From CAXTSE01 sp964246985 (lineage in GTDB: Bacteria; Actinomycetota; Actinomycetes; Actinomycetales; Microbacteriaceae), in contig CAXTSE010000002.1 in assembly GCA_964246985.1 (NCBI GenBank), positions 124,001 to 188,000 on the forward strand: 64,000 nt of DNA. The letters are read 5' to 3'. Positions 44,476 through 54,728 of the stretch are shown here, one piece after another (the first letter of the stretch is position 1; every line of letters starts with the position of its first letter). The position numbers were made by a program, and so were the translations under genes. The notes beneath the pieces are model-generated. The model saw nothing but the letters and a program-made list of their open reading frames with translations, ran no database searches and was not told the origin of the DNA.

Positions 44476-44820
44476 TCAGGCCGCTCGAAGCTGGGCGGTG
44501 GGCGCCGCAGTGGACCGCCGCGAGGCCTCGCGATCGGCCCGGCGCAGGTCGTCGGCGACGCTCGTGGCCAGCTCGAGCAGGCTCGAGTCGAGCGCTCCCG
44601 CGAGGGCGGCGACCATCTCGCTCGACGGCTCCTTCAGTCCGCGCTCGACCTCCGACAGGTACTGCGGCGACATGCCGGCGCGCTCGGCGGTCTCGGCGAG
44701 CCGCTCCCGACGTTCCAGCCGCAGCTCGCGGAGCCGACGTCCGAGCAGCACGCGCCAGAGCGGCTCCAGGGCGGGATCCGTCGGTGTGCGGCGCGGGATG
44801 AAGGGGATGACCTCGCTCAT
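44476..44820 (-). CDS. ClgR/PopR-like XRE-family regulator
   Basis: This 114-residue protein has an XRE/Cro helix-turn-helix (GRRLRELRLERRERLAETAE, GMSPQYLSEVERGLKEPS, MVAALAGALD) as in ClgR and PopR, the activators of clpP operons in actinobacteria. It converges on the clpP pair with 14 bases between stops. Its C-terminus ends LRAA; in Streptomyces PopR two terminal alanines mark the protein for ClpP1P2 degradation. The start at 44820 is favoured, with a GTG at 44853 as an alternative. Control of the neighbouring clpP genes is inferred from synteny and a shared promoter motif. Confidence 0.85.
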   Translation of the reverse strand: MSEVIPFIPRRTPTDPALEPLWRVLLGRRLRELRLERRERLAETAERAGMSPQYLSEVERGLKEPSSEMVAALAGALDSSLLELATSVADDLRRADREASRRSTAAPTAQLRAA

Positions 44821-44859
44821 GCCGTCAGCCAACCAGCTTGCGACCGTCCCCACCTACTG

Positions 44860-44878
44860 GTTCTGCTGAGAGAAGAAC
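44860..44878. promoter_or_regulatory. candidate operator before the ClgR/PopR-like gene
   Basis: GTTCTGCTGAGAGAAGAAC has 5-base inverted ends (GTTCT/AGAAC) and matches the clpP promoter motif at 43185-43202 at 15 of 18 positions. It lies 40 bases before the regulator's start, suggesting self-control together with the clpP pair. Confidence 0.55.
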
Positions 44879-44903
44879 AGCCAGTGCTCGGTGAGATCTC
44901 TGG

Positions 44904-44977
44904 TCGGGGTAACAGGATTTGAACCTGCGGCCTCGTCGTCCCGAACGACGCGCGCTACCAAGCTGCGCCATACCCCG
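44904..44977 (-). tRNA. tRNA-Pro (CGG)
   Basis: The minus strand folds as a 74-nt tRNA: acceptor CGGGGTA/TACCCCG, D arm GCGCAGCTTGGTAGCGC, anticodon loop TTCGGGA (anticodon CGG) and T arm GCAGGTTCAAATCCTGT. CCA is not encoded. Confidence 0.95.
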
Positions 44978-45043
44978 TTGCGCCTCGGCGAGCCGACGGC
45001 AACCTGTCAAGGATAGCCGATATCCGGGGCCGTGCGAATCGCG

Positions 45044-45997
45044 TCAGGCGCGCGCCGCGGTGAGCGTCACGACGACCGCCTCGGGCGGACAGGCGAACCG
45101 CACGGGGGCGTAGATCGACGTGCCGAGCCCGGCGGACACGTTGAGGATGCTCTGGTGGGACGGCGTGCGCCAGACGCTCACCCCCTGCGCCTGCGTGCGG
45201 GGGATGTCGGAGTTGGTGACCAGGGCGGGGAGGCCGGGGACGCGCACCTGACCGCCGTGCGTGTGGCCGGCGAAGATGACGTCGGCGCCCTCGTTGGTGA
45301 ACGCGTCGAGCACCCGGCGGTAGGGCGCGTGGGTGACGCCGATGCTGAGCACCTCGTCGCCGGAGTCCGCGCTCCAGTCGACAGCCTCGCGCATCGTCTC
45401 GATGTCTTCCGGGAGCACGTCCAGGCGATCCCAGCGCCGGTGCGCGTCACGGGTGCCGAAGAGCTCGATCCGCGTGCCGCGCAGCTCGATCGCCCGCACC
45501 TGGTTGTTGAGGTCGAGCCAGCCGAGCGACTCGGTGAAGAACCGCTCCATGCCCGCGGTGTCGAGGTCGGCCGGGCGCGTGGTCTTCTTCGACGGTCCGC
45601 CGAAGTAGAGCAGCGGGTTCTTGAAGACCGGACCGTGGTGGTCGTTCGAGCCATGGACGAAGACGCCGGGGACTCCGGCGAATGGGGCGAACGCGCGCTC
45701 GATGCCGACGATGCCGTCCTCGTGCCCGAGGTTGTCTCCCGTGTCGACGATCAGGTCGGGCTCGTACCGCACCAGCGAGCGCACGAAGTCCTGCTTGGCC
45801 GTCTGCCACGGCGCCATGTGCAGGTCGCTCAGGTGCAGGACGGTGATCGGGCGGGCGCCGGGCTCGAGGACCCGCAGCACCTCGTGTCGCACGGTGAACC
45901 GGGTGCGCTCGACGAGCGCGCCGTACGCGAACGCGGCGACGCCCGCAGCCGCGACGACCCCGAGGGTCGCCGCGCCTGCGCGGACGGGCTGCGTCAC
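45044..45997 (-). CDS. membrane-anchored metallophosphoesterase
   Basis: This 317-residue protein has an N-terminal hydrophobic anchor (AATLGVVAAAGVAAFAYGALVE) and the five calcineurin-like metallophosphatase motifs: VLHLSDLHMAPWQ, IVDTGDNLGHEDG, VHGSNDHHGP, GVTHAPYRR and FAGHTHGGQVR. The last reads like YkuE/Rv3683-type enzymes found next to class A penicillin-binding proteins in actinobacteria. The GTG start at 45997 overlaps the stop of that penicillin-binding protein gene (GTGA). The substrate, possibly a cell-wall lipid intermediate or phosphodiester, is unknown. Confidence 0.9.
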   Translation of the reverse strand: MTQPVRAGAATLGVVAAAGVAAFAYGALVERTRFTVRHEVLRVLEPGARPITVLHLSDLHMAPWQTAKQDFVRSLVRYEPDLIVDTGDNLGHEDGIVGIERAFAPFAGVPGVFVHGSNDHHGPVFKNPLLYFGGPSKKTTRPADLDTAGMERFFTESLGWLDLNNQVRAIELRGTRIELFGTRDAHRRWDRLDVLPEDIETMREAVDWSADSGDEVLSIGVTHAPYRRVLDAFTNEGADVIFAGHTHGGQVRVPGLPALVTNSDIPRTQAQGVSVWRTPSHQSILNVSAGLGTSIYAPVRFACPPEAVVVTLTAARA

Positions 45998-48549
45998 GAG
46001 GAGCAGGGTCCGGGAACGCCGTACGTGTTCAGGGTGATGACGCTCGACTTGTTGACCACGCTGCCCGGCGCCGGATTCGACGACAGCACCTGGTTGTCGG
46101 GCGTGGTCGTTCCCAGCGGCTTGATCGAGCACTGTCTCACGACCTGCGAGAAGCCGGCCGATTGCAGCGCCGTCTTCGCATCCGCGTAGACCTGGCCCGT
46201 CACATCCGGCACGGCGACCGCCTGCCCGTTGCTCGTGTAGACGATGACATCGGATCCGCGGGAGACGGCCTCGCCGGAACCGGGCGAGAACGACGCCACC
46301 GTGCCCACAGGCCGGTCGGAGTCGACCTGACCGCCGTCGACGTAGCTCAGCTCGGCGAGCTCGATCGCGGCCTTGGCCTGCTCGGGCGTCATGCCGGTCA
46401 CGTCGGGGACGAACACCGGGCTGCCCTTCTGCAGCGCCGGGTCGGGCGCCTGGAACGCGCCACCGGGGTAGACCGCGTCGACGGCCTGCGCCATCGGCTT
46501 GAAGATGCGGTGTCGCAGGAGCGCGGCCTGGGTTCCCGCCACGCTGATCTTGCGGAGCGACTGCTTACCGACGATGTTGCCGACCCATACGGCGGTGGCG
46601 ACGCGGGTCGACGAGCCGACGAGCCAGACGTGCACGGCCTCGTCGGTGGTTCCCGTCTTGCCCATGTACGTCGTGCCGTCGCCCGGATTGGACGCGCTCG
46701 CCGTTCCGCCCTTGAACACGCCCTGCATCGCGAAGGCCGCCGTGTTGGCGACGGCGGGAGAGACCAGCGACTGGCCGCAGTCCGCGCTCTGGCCGCCGAG
46801 GTCGTTCCCGTCGCGATCGACCACCTTGTCGACGATCGTCGGCTTGCAGTAGACGCCCTGGTTGGCGATGGCAGCGTAGGCCGCGGCCGCGGTGATCGGG
46901 GCGATGTTGTTGGTGCAGCCGCCGATCGAGCATGCGGGGTTGGTCGCGAGCTCCTCGCCATTGGCATTGTGCACACCGATCGACTCGGCGAGCTTCTTGA
47001 TGTCGCACTGGTCGATCTTGCTGGCCATCTGCACGAACACCGAGTTCACCGAGCTGGCCGTGGCGCGCTGCACAGTCCACGAGCCGGATTCACCGGAGTC
47101 GTTCTTGAACTTGAAGGGCGCACCGCCGTACGGGCCGTTGCAGGTGTCCTGGAACGACGCCATCGGCACCGTCAGCTTGCCGGCGTTGAACGACTCGCCG
47201 AGGCCGCGGCCGGCGTTGAGGAAGGCGAGCAGCACGTACGGCTTGTACGTCGATCCGGGCTGGAAGCCCTGCGAGCCGCCGTGGGCGATGTCGCTGTTGT
47301 AGTTGACGGCCGTCGTGGTCGGACCGCCGCCCTCCTGCGAGTCGTTGAAGTCCTTGTTCTGGGCCATCGTGATGATGCGGCCGGTGCCGACCTCGATCGA
47401 CGAGATGGCGGCGCCGAGCTGGAAGCGCGCCTCGTCCTTCGGCGCCCACTGCTGCACGATGCCGGTGCCGGTCTGCTGGAGGCCGGGGTTGATCGAGATG
47501 GTGACCGTGTATCCGCCGGTCTTCCAGTTGGCCCTGCGCTCCTCGACGGTGCTTCCGAGCATGTTCAGCTCGAAGATGCTGTTGCGTACGTAGTCGCAGG
47601 CGAACTGGAAGTTGGCGGTCGCGTTGAGGCAGCCGTTCTGCGGCGTCGAGTAGCGCACGAAGTTGGCGTCGACGGGCGTCGCGAGAGCGGCGTCGAGGTC
47701 GGCACGGGAGATCTTGCCGTTGGTCCACATCGCCGTGAGGATCACGTCGCGGCGCTCCTGGTTGGCCGCGTAGTGCTCCGGGTTCTTCAGGTCGCGAGCC
47801 GAGGGCTCCTGGACGATGGCGATGAGGCTCGCGGACTCGGCGATCGTCAGGTCGGAGGCGTTCTTCGAGAAGTACTGCTGCGCCGCCGCCTGGACGCCGT
47901 AGGTGTTGCCGCCGAAGCCGGCGATGTTGAGGTAGCCGGCCAGGATCTCCTGCTTGGTGTACCTCTTCTCGAGGCCGATCGCGAGCTTCATCTCCTTGAG
48001 CTTGCGGTCGACGGTGGAATCGAGGGCCTTGTTGATCTCGTCGGTCTTCTGCTCTTCGGTGAGCGAGTCGTCGTTGATGATCAGCTGCACCTGGATGTTG
48101 CGGACTGTCTGCATCGAGAGCGTCGACGCGCCACCCGCTCCGTCGTTGCCGGTCGCCTGGCCGACGACCGCGCGCAGCACCGACGAGATGTCGACGCCTC
48201 CGTGGTCGTAGAAGCGGCGGTCCTCACCGGCGATGGCGGCATCCTGGAGGTGGATGCTCATGTCCTGGAGGGGGACCTCTTCGCGGTTCTGGTCGAAGAT
48301 CGTGGCGATCGGGAAGACCGTGCCGTCGGCGTTGAGGGCCTGGATCTTGTTGGCCTGGGTTCCGGCGCCGAGCTCGATGTACTCGGGCAGGCTCTCGAAG
48401 ATGCCGATCGTGTTGTTGGCGGTAATTCCGGTGACGGCGATGGCGGGGGCGACCATCACGGTGACGAGGGCTCCGGCGAGGACGCTGAATCCGAGGGTGC
48501 CGAGAACGGCTCCGAACAGGCTTGTGGCCGTCTTTTTCTGGGCGGGCAT
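45994..48549 (-). CDS. class A penicillin-binding protein with PASTA domains
   Basis: This 851-residue bifunctional peptidoglycan synthase has an N-terminal membrane helix (residues 10-40), a GT51 glycosyltransferase domain (AGEDRRFYDHGGVD with catalytic Glu, GGASTLSMQTVRN, KQEILAGYLNIAGFGGNTYGVQAA in parts), a transpeptidase domain with SxxK in GSTYKPYVLL, SxN in ASSVNSVF and KTG in MGKTGTTDEAVHVWLVG, then two PASTA repeats (FVPDVTGMTPEQAKAAIE; VPDVTGQVYADAKTALQSAG). It builds and cross-links cell wall outside the membrane. It matches PonA1/PonA2-type enzymes of actinobacteria. The start at 48549 follows a TACCCT-like -10, so leaderless expression is possible. Confidence 0.95.
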   Translation of the reverse strand: MPAQKKTATSLFGAVLGTLGFSVLAGALVTVMVAPAIAVTGITANNTIGIFESLPEYIELGAGTQANKIQALNADGTVFPIATIFDQNREEVPLQDMSIHLQDAAIAGEDRRFYDHGGVDISSVLRAVVGQATGNDGAGGASTLSMQTVRNIQVQLIINDDSLTEEQKTDEINKALDSTVDRKLKEMKLAIGLEKRYTKQEILAGYLNIAGFGGNTYGVQAAAQQYFSKNASDLTIAESASLIAIVQEPSARDLKNPEHYAANQERRDVILTAMWTNGKISRADLDAALATPVDANFVRYSTPQNGCLNATANFQFACDYVRNSIFELNMLGSTVEERRANWKTGGYTVTISINPGLQQTGTGIVQQWAPKDEARFQLGAAISSIEVGTGRIITMAQNKDFNDSQEGGGPTTTAVNYNSDIAHGGSQGFQPGSTYKPYVLLAFLNAGRGLGESFNAGKLTVPMASFQDTCNGPYGGAPFKFKNDSGESGSWTVQRATASSVNSVFVQMASKIDQCDIKKLAESIGVHNANGEELATNPACSIGGCTNNIAPITAAAAYAAIANQGVYCKPTIVDKVVDRDGNDLGGQSADCGQSLVSPAVANTAAFAMQGVFKGGTASASNPGDGTTYMGKTGTTDEAVHVWLVGSSTRVATAVWVGNIVGKQSLRKISVAGTQAALLRHRIFKPMAQAVDAVYPGGAFQAPDPALQKGSPVFVPDVTGMTPEQAKAAIELAELSYVDGGQVDSDRPVGTVASFSPGSGEAVSRGSDVIVYTSNGQAVAVPDVTGQVYADAKTALQSAGFSQVVRQCSIKPLGTTTPDNQVLSSNPAPGSVVNKSSVITLNTYGVPGPCSS

Positions 48550-48604
48550 AGGGTACAGAGTAAACGACGATCCGCGCCAGCAAGCTGAACGGAAGCCCCC
48601 AACG

Positions 48605-48763
48605 ATGACGACGTGGGAATACCTCACCACTCCCCTCATGATCCACAACACCGCCGCGATCCTCAACAACTGGGGTTCCGAGGGCTGGGAGCTGGTCCAG
48701 GTCGTCACCGGCCCCGAGGGCGGACTGGTCGCCTACCTCAAGCGCGAGAAGGCCGACGCGTGA
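48605..48763 (+). CDS. small conserved protein (DUF4177-like)
   Basis: A 52-residue protein (MTTWEYLTTPLMIHNTAAIL, then NNWGSEGWELVQVV and LKREK) matches the short actinobacterial DUF4177-type proteins that sit between class A PBP and RidA genes. Aromatic/polar pattern suggests a compact alpha/beta fold; no function is known. Its TGA overlaps the GTG of the RidA gene. It is divergent from the PBP gene. Confidence 0.82.
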   Translation: MTTWEYLTTPLMIHNTAAILNNWGSEGWELVQVVTGPEGGLVAYLKREKADA

Positions 48764-49221
48764 GCGCAGTCGAGGATCGGCTCGCCGAACTCGGACTGAC
48801 GCTGCCCTCCGTGGCGACGCCCGTGGCAGCGTACGTGCCGGCCGTCGTCACCGGGAATCTCGTCTACACATCGGGGCAGCTGCCCTTCGTCGACGGCGTC
48901 CTGCCCGCGACGGGCAAGGTCGGCTCGGAGGTGTCGGCGGATGACGCGGCCGGCTACGCGCGCACCTGCGCCCTCAACGGCATGGCGGCCGCCGCATCCG
49001 TGATCGGATCCCTGGATCGCGTGACGCGCGTCGTCAAGGTCGTCGGATTCGTCGCATCCGACCCGTCGTTCACCGGCCAGCCGGGCGTCATCAACGGCGC
49101 CTCCGAGCTGCTCGGCCAGGTCTTCGGCGACGCGGGCCAGCACGCCCGCAGCGCCGTCGGCATCGCCGTCCTGCCGCTCGACGCGCCGGTCGAGGTGGAG
49201 TTCGTCTTCGAGTTCGCCTGA
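48760..49221 (+). CDS. RidA-family protein
   Basis: This 153-residue protein belongs to the YjgF/RidA family of small trimeric enamine/imine deaminases, with YVPAVVTGNLVYTSGQLPFVDG, KVGSEVSADDAAGYARTCALN and GIAVLPLDAPVEVEFVFE. The conserved late Arg usual in active RidA (RxxV..LP) is in HARSAVGIAVLPL. It starts in a GTGA overlap with the preceding small gene. It may detoxify reactive enamines; subgroup and activity are unverified. Confidence 0.9.
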   Translation: MSAVEDRLAELGLTLPSVATPVAAYVPAVVTGNLVYTSGQLPFVDGVLPATGKVGSEVSADDAAGYARTCALNGMAAAASVIGSLDRVTRVVKVVGFVASDPSFTGQPGVINGASELLGQVFGDAGQHARSAVGIAVLPLDAPVEVEFVFEFA

Positions 49222-49234
49222 CCGACGGCAGGGG

Positions 49235-51199
<1,965 letters not shown>

Positions 51200-51375
51200 G
51201 GACGTCGTCATCCCTCGTCGATCGCGGCCGAGCCTGGATTGGCCGCTGATGTGTACGGTGTGCCGCCGATCCTAATAGAGAGGTCTCCGCCGGCGAGGAA
51301 CGGGCCGGATACAGGGGCAGTTCGCAGGCTGTGACGAATTCTCTGAGAGGCACCCGGGCGGTGGGGATTCGTCCG

Positions 51376-51403
51376 TTGCGGAGTCCCCCTTTTGGAGTAC
51401 ACT
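51376..51403 (+). promoter_or_regulatory. promoter of 6C RNA
   Basis: TTGCGG (51376-51381) and TACACT (51398-51403) are 16 bases apart, placing the transcript start near 51410, at the base of the first 6C RNA stem. Confidence 0.65.
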
Positions 51404-51408
51404 CGGGA

Positions 51409-51504
51409 CCATCCGAGAGAGATCTCGGCCCGCAACGGCAGTGATTCCCCCCAATCCACGTTGCAGTGGCGGCGCCCGTTCCCCCCAATGGGCGCCGCCC
51501 CTCT
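51409..51504 (+). ncRNA. 6C RNA
   Basis: Two hairpins each close exactly on a CCCCCC loop, the defining feature of actinobacterial 6C RNA. Hairpin 1 pairs GCAACG (51432-51437) with CGTTGC (51459-51464) and GATT with AATC around C-loop 51447-51452. Hairpin 2 pairs GGCGGCGCCC (51468-51477) with GGGCGCCGCC (51490-51499) around C-loop 51481-51486 and may double as the terminator. A small 5' hairpin CCGAGA-GAGA-TCTCGG lies at 51413-51428. 6C RNA is also beside the tad/ssd locus in mycobacteria, so the synteny supports it. C-rich loops are thought to pair with G-rich mRNA sites. The rest of the acs-tadA gap (51200-51375 and 51505-51627) shows nothing further that I recognise. Confidence 0.9.
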
Positions 51505-51627
51505 CGTTAACTGATGTGGTGGTCCGACCGTGCCCGGCTGCTCCTCCCCAGGAGCGCTGCGCGGCCGTCCCGCACATCTGTCGTGCCGGGGCCTGCGGCA
51601 GACACGCGGCCGGGCCATCGTGACGGC

Positions 51628-52632
51628 ATGGCCGACGGTGCACGCGGATTCGTAGCTCGGGCGGCGACGGTCGTCACGGGGGAGCGCGAGGTCGTCGCGC
51701 CGGGGCCGTTCGGTCCACTGGCGGCGGTCGTCGCGGATCCGCTGGCGACCGACGTGTTCCTCAATCCGGACGGGTCGGTCTGGGTCGACCGCGGAGCCGG
51801 CGTGCAGCGCGATCCGCGGGTCGTCGTCCCGCCGGGGGAGGCGCGCGAGCTGGCGGTGCGGCTCGTGTCCCTCGGCGGTCGGCATGTCGATGAGGCGACG
51901 CCCTGCATGGATGTGCGGCTCGGCGCCGGGGTCCGGGTCCACGCCGTCCTGCCGCCTCTGACGTCGGGGGGCGCGGTGCTCTCGATCCGGCTGCCGCGAC
52001 GCACGCCCCCGTCGGCCGCCGATCTCGACGCGCAGGGGTTCTTCGGCGACGTGGGACTCCCGCCCGTGCTCGAGCTCGTCGCCCGGCGCGCGAACCTGCT
52101 CATCACCGGCGCGGGCGGAAGTGGCAAGACGACCCTGCTCGCCGCCCTGCTCGCGCGGGCGCCCGCGCACGAGCGCATCGTCATCGTCGAGGACGTGGCG
52201 GAGCTGAGAGTGGAGCACCCCCACGTGATCGCCTTGGAGGCCCGCCAGCCGAACCTCGACGGGGCGGGTGCGATCGGCCTCGACCGGCTCGTGCGCGAGT
52301 CGCTGCGCATGCGACCCGACCGGCTGGTCGTCGGCGAGTGCCGCGGGGCCGAGCTGCGCGAGCTGCTCAGCGCGCTCAACACCGGGCACGACGGCGGCGC
52401 GGGCACCGTGCATGCCAACTCGCTCCCCGACCTCCCGGCGAGGCTCGAGGCGCTCGGATCGCTCGCGGGCCTGACGGCGGATGCGATGGCCAGGCAGGCG
52501 GTGAGCGCATTCGATGCGGTGCTCCATGTCGAGAGGGTGGGCGACCGCCGCCGGCTCGCTGCCCTGGGCACGCTCGTCCTCGACAGCCACGGGCGACTCG
52601 GTGTCGCCGGCGGGTCTCCGGCCGAGGGGTGA
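51628..52632 (+). CDS. TadA/CpaF-type pilus assembly ATPase
   Basis: This 334-residue secretion ATPase has the TadA/VirB11 pattern: LATDVFLNPDGSVWVDRGAG, VRVHAVLPPLTSGGAVLSIR, Walker A ITGAGGSGKTTLL (about 155-167), Asp box VIVEDVAELRV, Walker B RPDRLVVGECRGAELRELL and His box GTVHANS. It powers assembly or export of Flp/Tad-type pili. The ATG at 51628 is the first after the 6C RNA. It matches Rv3659c-like proteins in the conserved actinobacterial tad locus. No CpaE/Ssd gene is present in this window. Confidence 0.92.
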   Translation: MADGARGFVARAATVVTGEREVVAPGPFGPLAAVVADPLATDVFLNPDGSVWVDRGAGVQRDPRVVVPPGEARELAVRLVSLGGRHVDEATPCMDVRLGAGVRVHAVLPPLTSGGAVLSIRLPRRTPPSAADLDAQGFFGDVGLPPVLELVARRANLLITGAGGSGKTTLLAALLARAPAHERIVIVEDVAELRVEHPHVIALEARQPNLDGAGAIGLDRLVRESLRMRPDRLVVGECRGAELRELLSALNTGHDGGAGTVHANSLPDLPARLEALGSLAGLTADAMARQAVSAFDAVLHVERVGDRRRLAALGTLVLDSHGRLGVAGGSPAEG

Positions 52633-52653
52633 GCGGATGACGAGGAGGCGGCG

Positions 52654-53577
52654 GTGGTGACCGAGAGAGGCGATCCGGGCGGCTTCGCCGAGGTGGCGTC
52701 GCTGGTGCAGCGGCTGTCCGTCGTGCTGGAAGCCGGGCTCGCTCCCGTCTCGGCCTGGCGGCATGTCGCGGCCGATCAGCCGGAGGGGTCCGTCGCATCC
52801 GCCGCCGTCGACGGTCTCGAGTCGTCCCACGAGCTGGCCGATCGGCTGCACGATGCGGCCCGCGGTTCGATGTCGGACCAGCGCTCGGCCTGGGCGGCGG
52901 TCGCGGCGGTGTGGACCGTCGCCGAGCGCTCCGGCGCACCCCTCGGGTCGACGCTCGCGCGGGTGGCGGAGGTGCTGCGCTCGCTGGCGCAGTCGGCGCG
53001 GGAGGTCGAGGTCGCCCTGTCCGGACCGATCGCGACGAGCCGCGTGGTGCTGGCCCTGCCTCTCGTCGGGGTCGCGATGGGCGCGCTGCTGGGCTTCGAC
53101 CTGCTGGGCGCCTTCGCGAGCGCGCCGGGCGTGGTCTGCCTGCTGCTCGGCGCCGCCCTCATCGTGGGCGGCACGCGCTGGAACCGGAGGCTCATCCGCG
53201 CGGCGCGCACATCCGATGCGACGCCGGGTCTCGCGCTCGATCTGCTCGCCGTGGCGATGGGCGGGGGCGCCTCGCCTGAGCGGGCCCGGTCGCTCGTCGA
53301 CGGAGCGCTGGCCGAGGCCGGACTGCCCGGCCTGGCGATCGAGGCGGATGCGACGCTGCGATTCGCGAGCGCGGCCGGCGTCCCGCTGACCGCGCTCCTG
53401 CTGGCGGAGGCCGACGAGCGTCGACGCACCGCCCGGTCGGACGCAGCGCGCAGGGCCGTCGAGCTCGAGACCCGGCTCCTGCTCCCGCTCGGACTCTGCA
53501 TCCTCCCCGCATTCATCCTCCTGGGGGTCGCACCCGTCGCGATCGCGATCATCTCCTCCACGCTCGGGTCGTTCTGA
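52654..53577 (+). CDS. TadB/TadC-like pilus membrane protein
   Basis: This 307-residue protein is a type II secretion F-domain protein that appears to fuse TadB- and TadC-like halves. It has membrane helices at about 130-150, 155-172 and 275-300, F-domain sequence LVQRLSVVLEAGLAPVSAW near the N-terminus and a second LALDLLAVAMGGGASPERA motif in the C-terminal half. It would form the inner-membrane platform for the ATPase. AGGAGG lies just upstream of the GTG at 52654. The order ATPase-platform-pilin is the standard tad order. Confidence 0.87.
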   Translation: MVTERGDPGGFAEVASLVQRLSVVLEAGLAPVSAWRHVAADQPEGSVASAAVDGLESSHELADRLHDAARGSMSDQRSAWAAVAAVWTVAERSGAPLGSTLARVAEVLRSLAQSAREVEVALSGPIATSRVVLALPLVGVAMGALLGFDLLGAFASAPGVVCLLLGAALIVGGTRWNRRLIRAARTSDATPGLALDLLAVAMGGGASPERARSLVDGALAEAGLPGLAIEADATLRFASAAGVPLTALLLAEADERRRTARSDAARRAVELETRLLLPLGLCILPAFILLGVAPVAIAIISSTLGSF

Positions 53578-53658
53578 CGAGCGAGCCTTCTCCACCGCGT
53601 CGGCGTCTCCGCCGCCCTCCCCAGATCACGGAGCAGCGCTCCAGCTCGCGCGGCCGCG

Positions 53659-53670
53659 CGACAGGCTCGG
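53659..53670. repeat. half-copy of GAGCCTGTCG repeat in tad locus
   Basis: CGACAGGCTCGG in the 142-base gap before the small pilin gene is the reverse complement of the repeat core. The rest of that gap shows only a GAGAGAAAGAGG ribosome-binding region. Confidence 0.5.
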
Positions 53671-53719
53671 TTCCGTCGGCGCCCCGCCGCACATCGAGAA
53701 CCCGAGAGAAAGAGGCACG

Positions 53720-53908
53720 ATGCCCGACCCCAGCTCCACCACACGATCGCCCCGCTGGCGTGCGGAGGACGGGGCGGCCACCGCCGAGTACGCGATCACG
53801 ATCATGGCCGCCGTCGGCTTCGCCGGGCTCCTGGTGGTGATCCTCAAGTCGGGCGAGGTGCAGGGGATCCTCGCCGGACTGGTACGCACGGCGCTCGGCG
53901 CGGGCTGA
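53720..53908 (+). CDS. Flp-pilin-like small protein (DUF4244)
   Basis: A 62-residue protein with EDGAATAEYAITIMAAVGFAGLLVVIL: a Glu five residues after the small-residue cut region and a single hydrophobic helix, the layout of Flp-type pilins and of DUF4244 proteins in actinobacterial tad loci. It is likely the major pilus subunit. GAGAGAAAGAGG precedes the ATG. Its stop abuts the next start (TGATG). Confidence 0.88.
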   Translation: MPDPSSTTRSPRWRAEDGAATAEYAITIMAAVGFAGLLVVILKSGEVQGILAGLVRTALGAG

Positions 53909-54267
53909 TGGCCGCGCCGCCGCGTCGTCGGATCGCCGGAGACGACGGCAGCGCCGTCGCCGAGTTCGCCGTCGCGCTCCCCGCGGTGCTGCTCGTGCTC
54001 TCGCTGGCGATCGGCGGCGTGCAGGTCGGCTCGCTGCAGGTGCGAGCGCAGGGCGCGGCCGCCGACGCTGCCCGCTCCTACGCGCGGGGCGAATCGGCGG
54101 GCACGGTGCAGTCCCGCCTCCAGAGGCAGCTCCCAGGCGCATCGGTGGCGAGGTCGGCGAGCGGCGACCTCGTCTGTGCGAGCATCGCCGTCCGCCCGCC
54201 GGGCGCGCTCGGCCGCCTGGGGGTGCAGGCGTCGGCACGCAGCTGCGCCCTCGATCGCGGTCTATGA
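53908..54267 (+). CDS. TadE-like minor pilin
   Basis: A 119-residue protein with a basic N-terminus, DDGSAVAEFAVALPAVLLVLSLAIGGVQ (pseudopilin-like Glu and hydrophobic helix) and two late cysteines (VCASI and SCALD) probably forming a disulphide outside the cell. This is the TadE/TadG-like arrangement. Overlaps with genes on both sides show it is part of the tad operon. Confidence 0.87.
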   Translation: MAAPPRRRIAGDDGSAVAEFAVALPAVLLVLSLAIGGVQVGSLQVRAQGAAADAARSYARGESAGTVQSRLQRQLPGASVARSASGDLVCASIAVRPPGALGRLGVQASARSCALDRGL

Positions 54268-54638
54268 TGCGCCGGGCGAGGGGACGCTCTGCGGTGCCGA
54301 CCGGGAGCGACTCCGATGCCGGAGCCGGGTCGGTTCTCGCTCTCGCCATCGTCGCCGCCGTCGTGATCCTCGCCGTCGCCGCGCTCGCGCTCGCCGGTGG
54401 GCTCACGGCACGCCAGCGTGCGTCCGGGGCCGCAGACGCCGCCGCCCTCGCCGCTGCCGACGCCTCGAGCGGCGCCGTTCCCGGCGTGCCCTGCGAGGTG
54501 GCGGCGCGCGTCGCGGCCGCCAACGCCGCGGCACTCGACGCGTGCGTGCTCGACGGCGCGGTGGCGACCGTCGCGGTGTCGGCGCGGTTCGGGGCGTTCG
54601 CGATCTCGGTCCGAGCGACGGCCGGTCCGCCGCCCTGA
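54264..54638 (+). CDS. Rv3654c-like TadE-family secreted protein
   Basis: A 124-residue protein with a single N-terminal helix (GSVLALAIVAAVVILAVAALAL) followed by QRASGAADAAALAAADAS, the start of Rv3654c/TadG-like proteins, and a Cys pair (VPCEV, DACVL). It is exported and associated with the pilus. It overlaps the previous gene by 4 bases and ends the tad operon; topA starts 90 bases later. Confidence 0.82.
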   Translation: MMRRARGRSAVPTGSDSDAGAGSVLALAIVAAVVILAVAALALAGGLTARQRASGAADAAALAAADASSGAVPGVPCEVAARVAAANAAALDACVLDGAVATVAVSARFGAFAISVRATAGPPP

Positions 54639-54728
54639 CCGGGCGCTCGCGGCGCGCACGCCCCCGATGGCCTATCGAGCAACTCCGCTGTCGGTGTGTG
54701 TATGGTGGCGCACGAATAGAGGAGAGCA

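Noticed and set aside
46162..48588. 808-codon plus-strand open frame opposite the penicillin-binding protein gene
   Set aside because: It is antisense to a complete GT51/transpeptidase/PASTA protein and contains only Arg/Val/Asp/Gly-rich shadow sequence.
51441..51627. Small plus-strand ORF starting in the 6C RNA region
   Set aside because: Its codons coincide with the two conserved C-loop hairpins and it has no ribosome-binding site or recognisable protein sequence.
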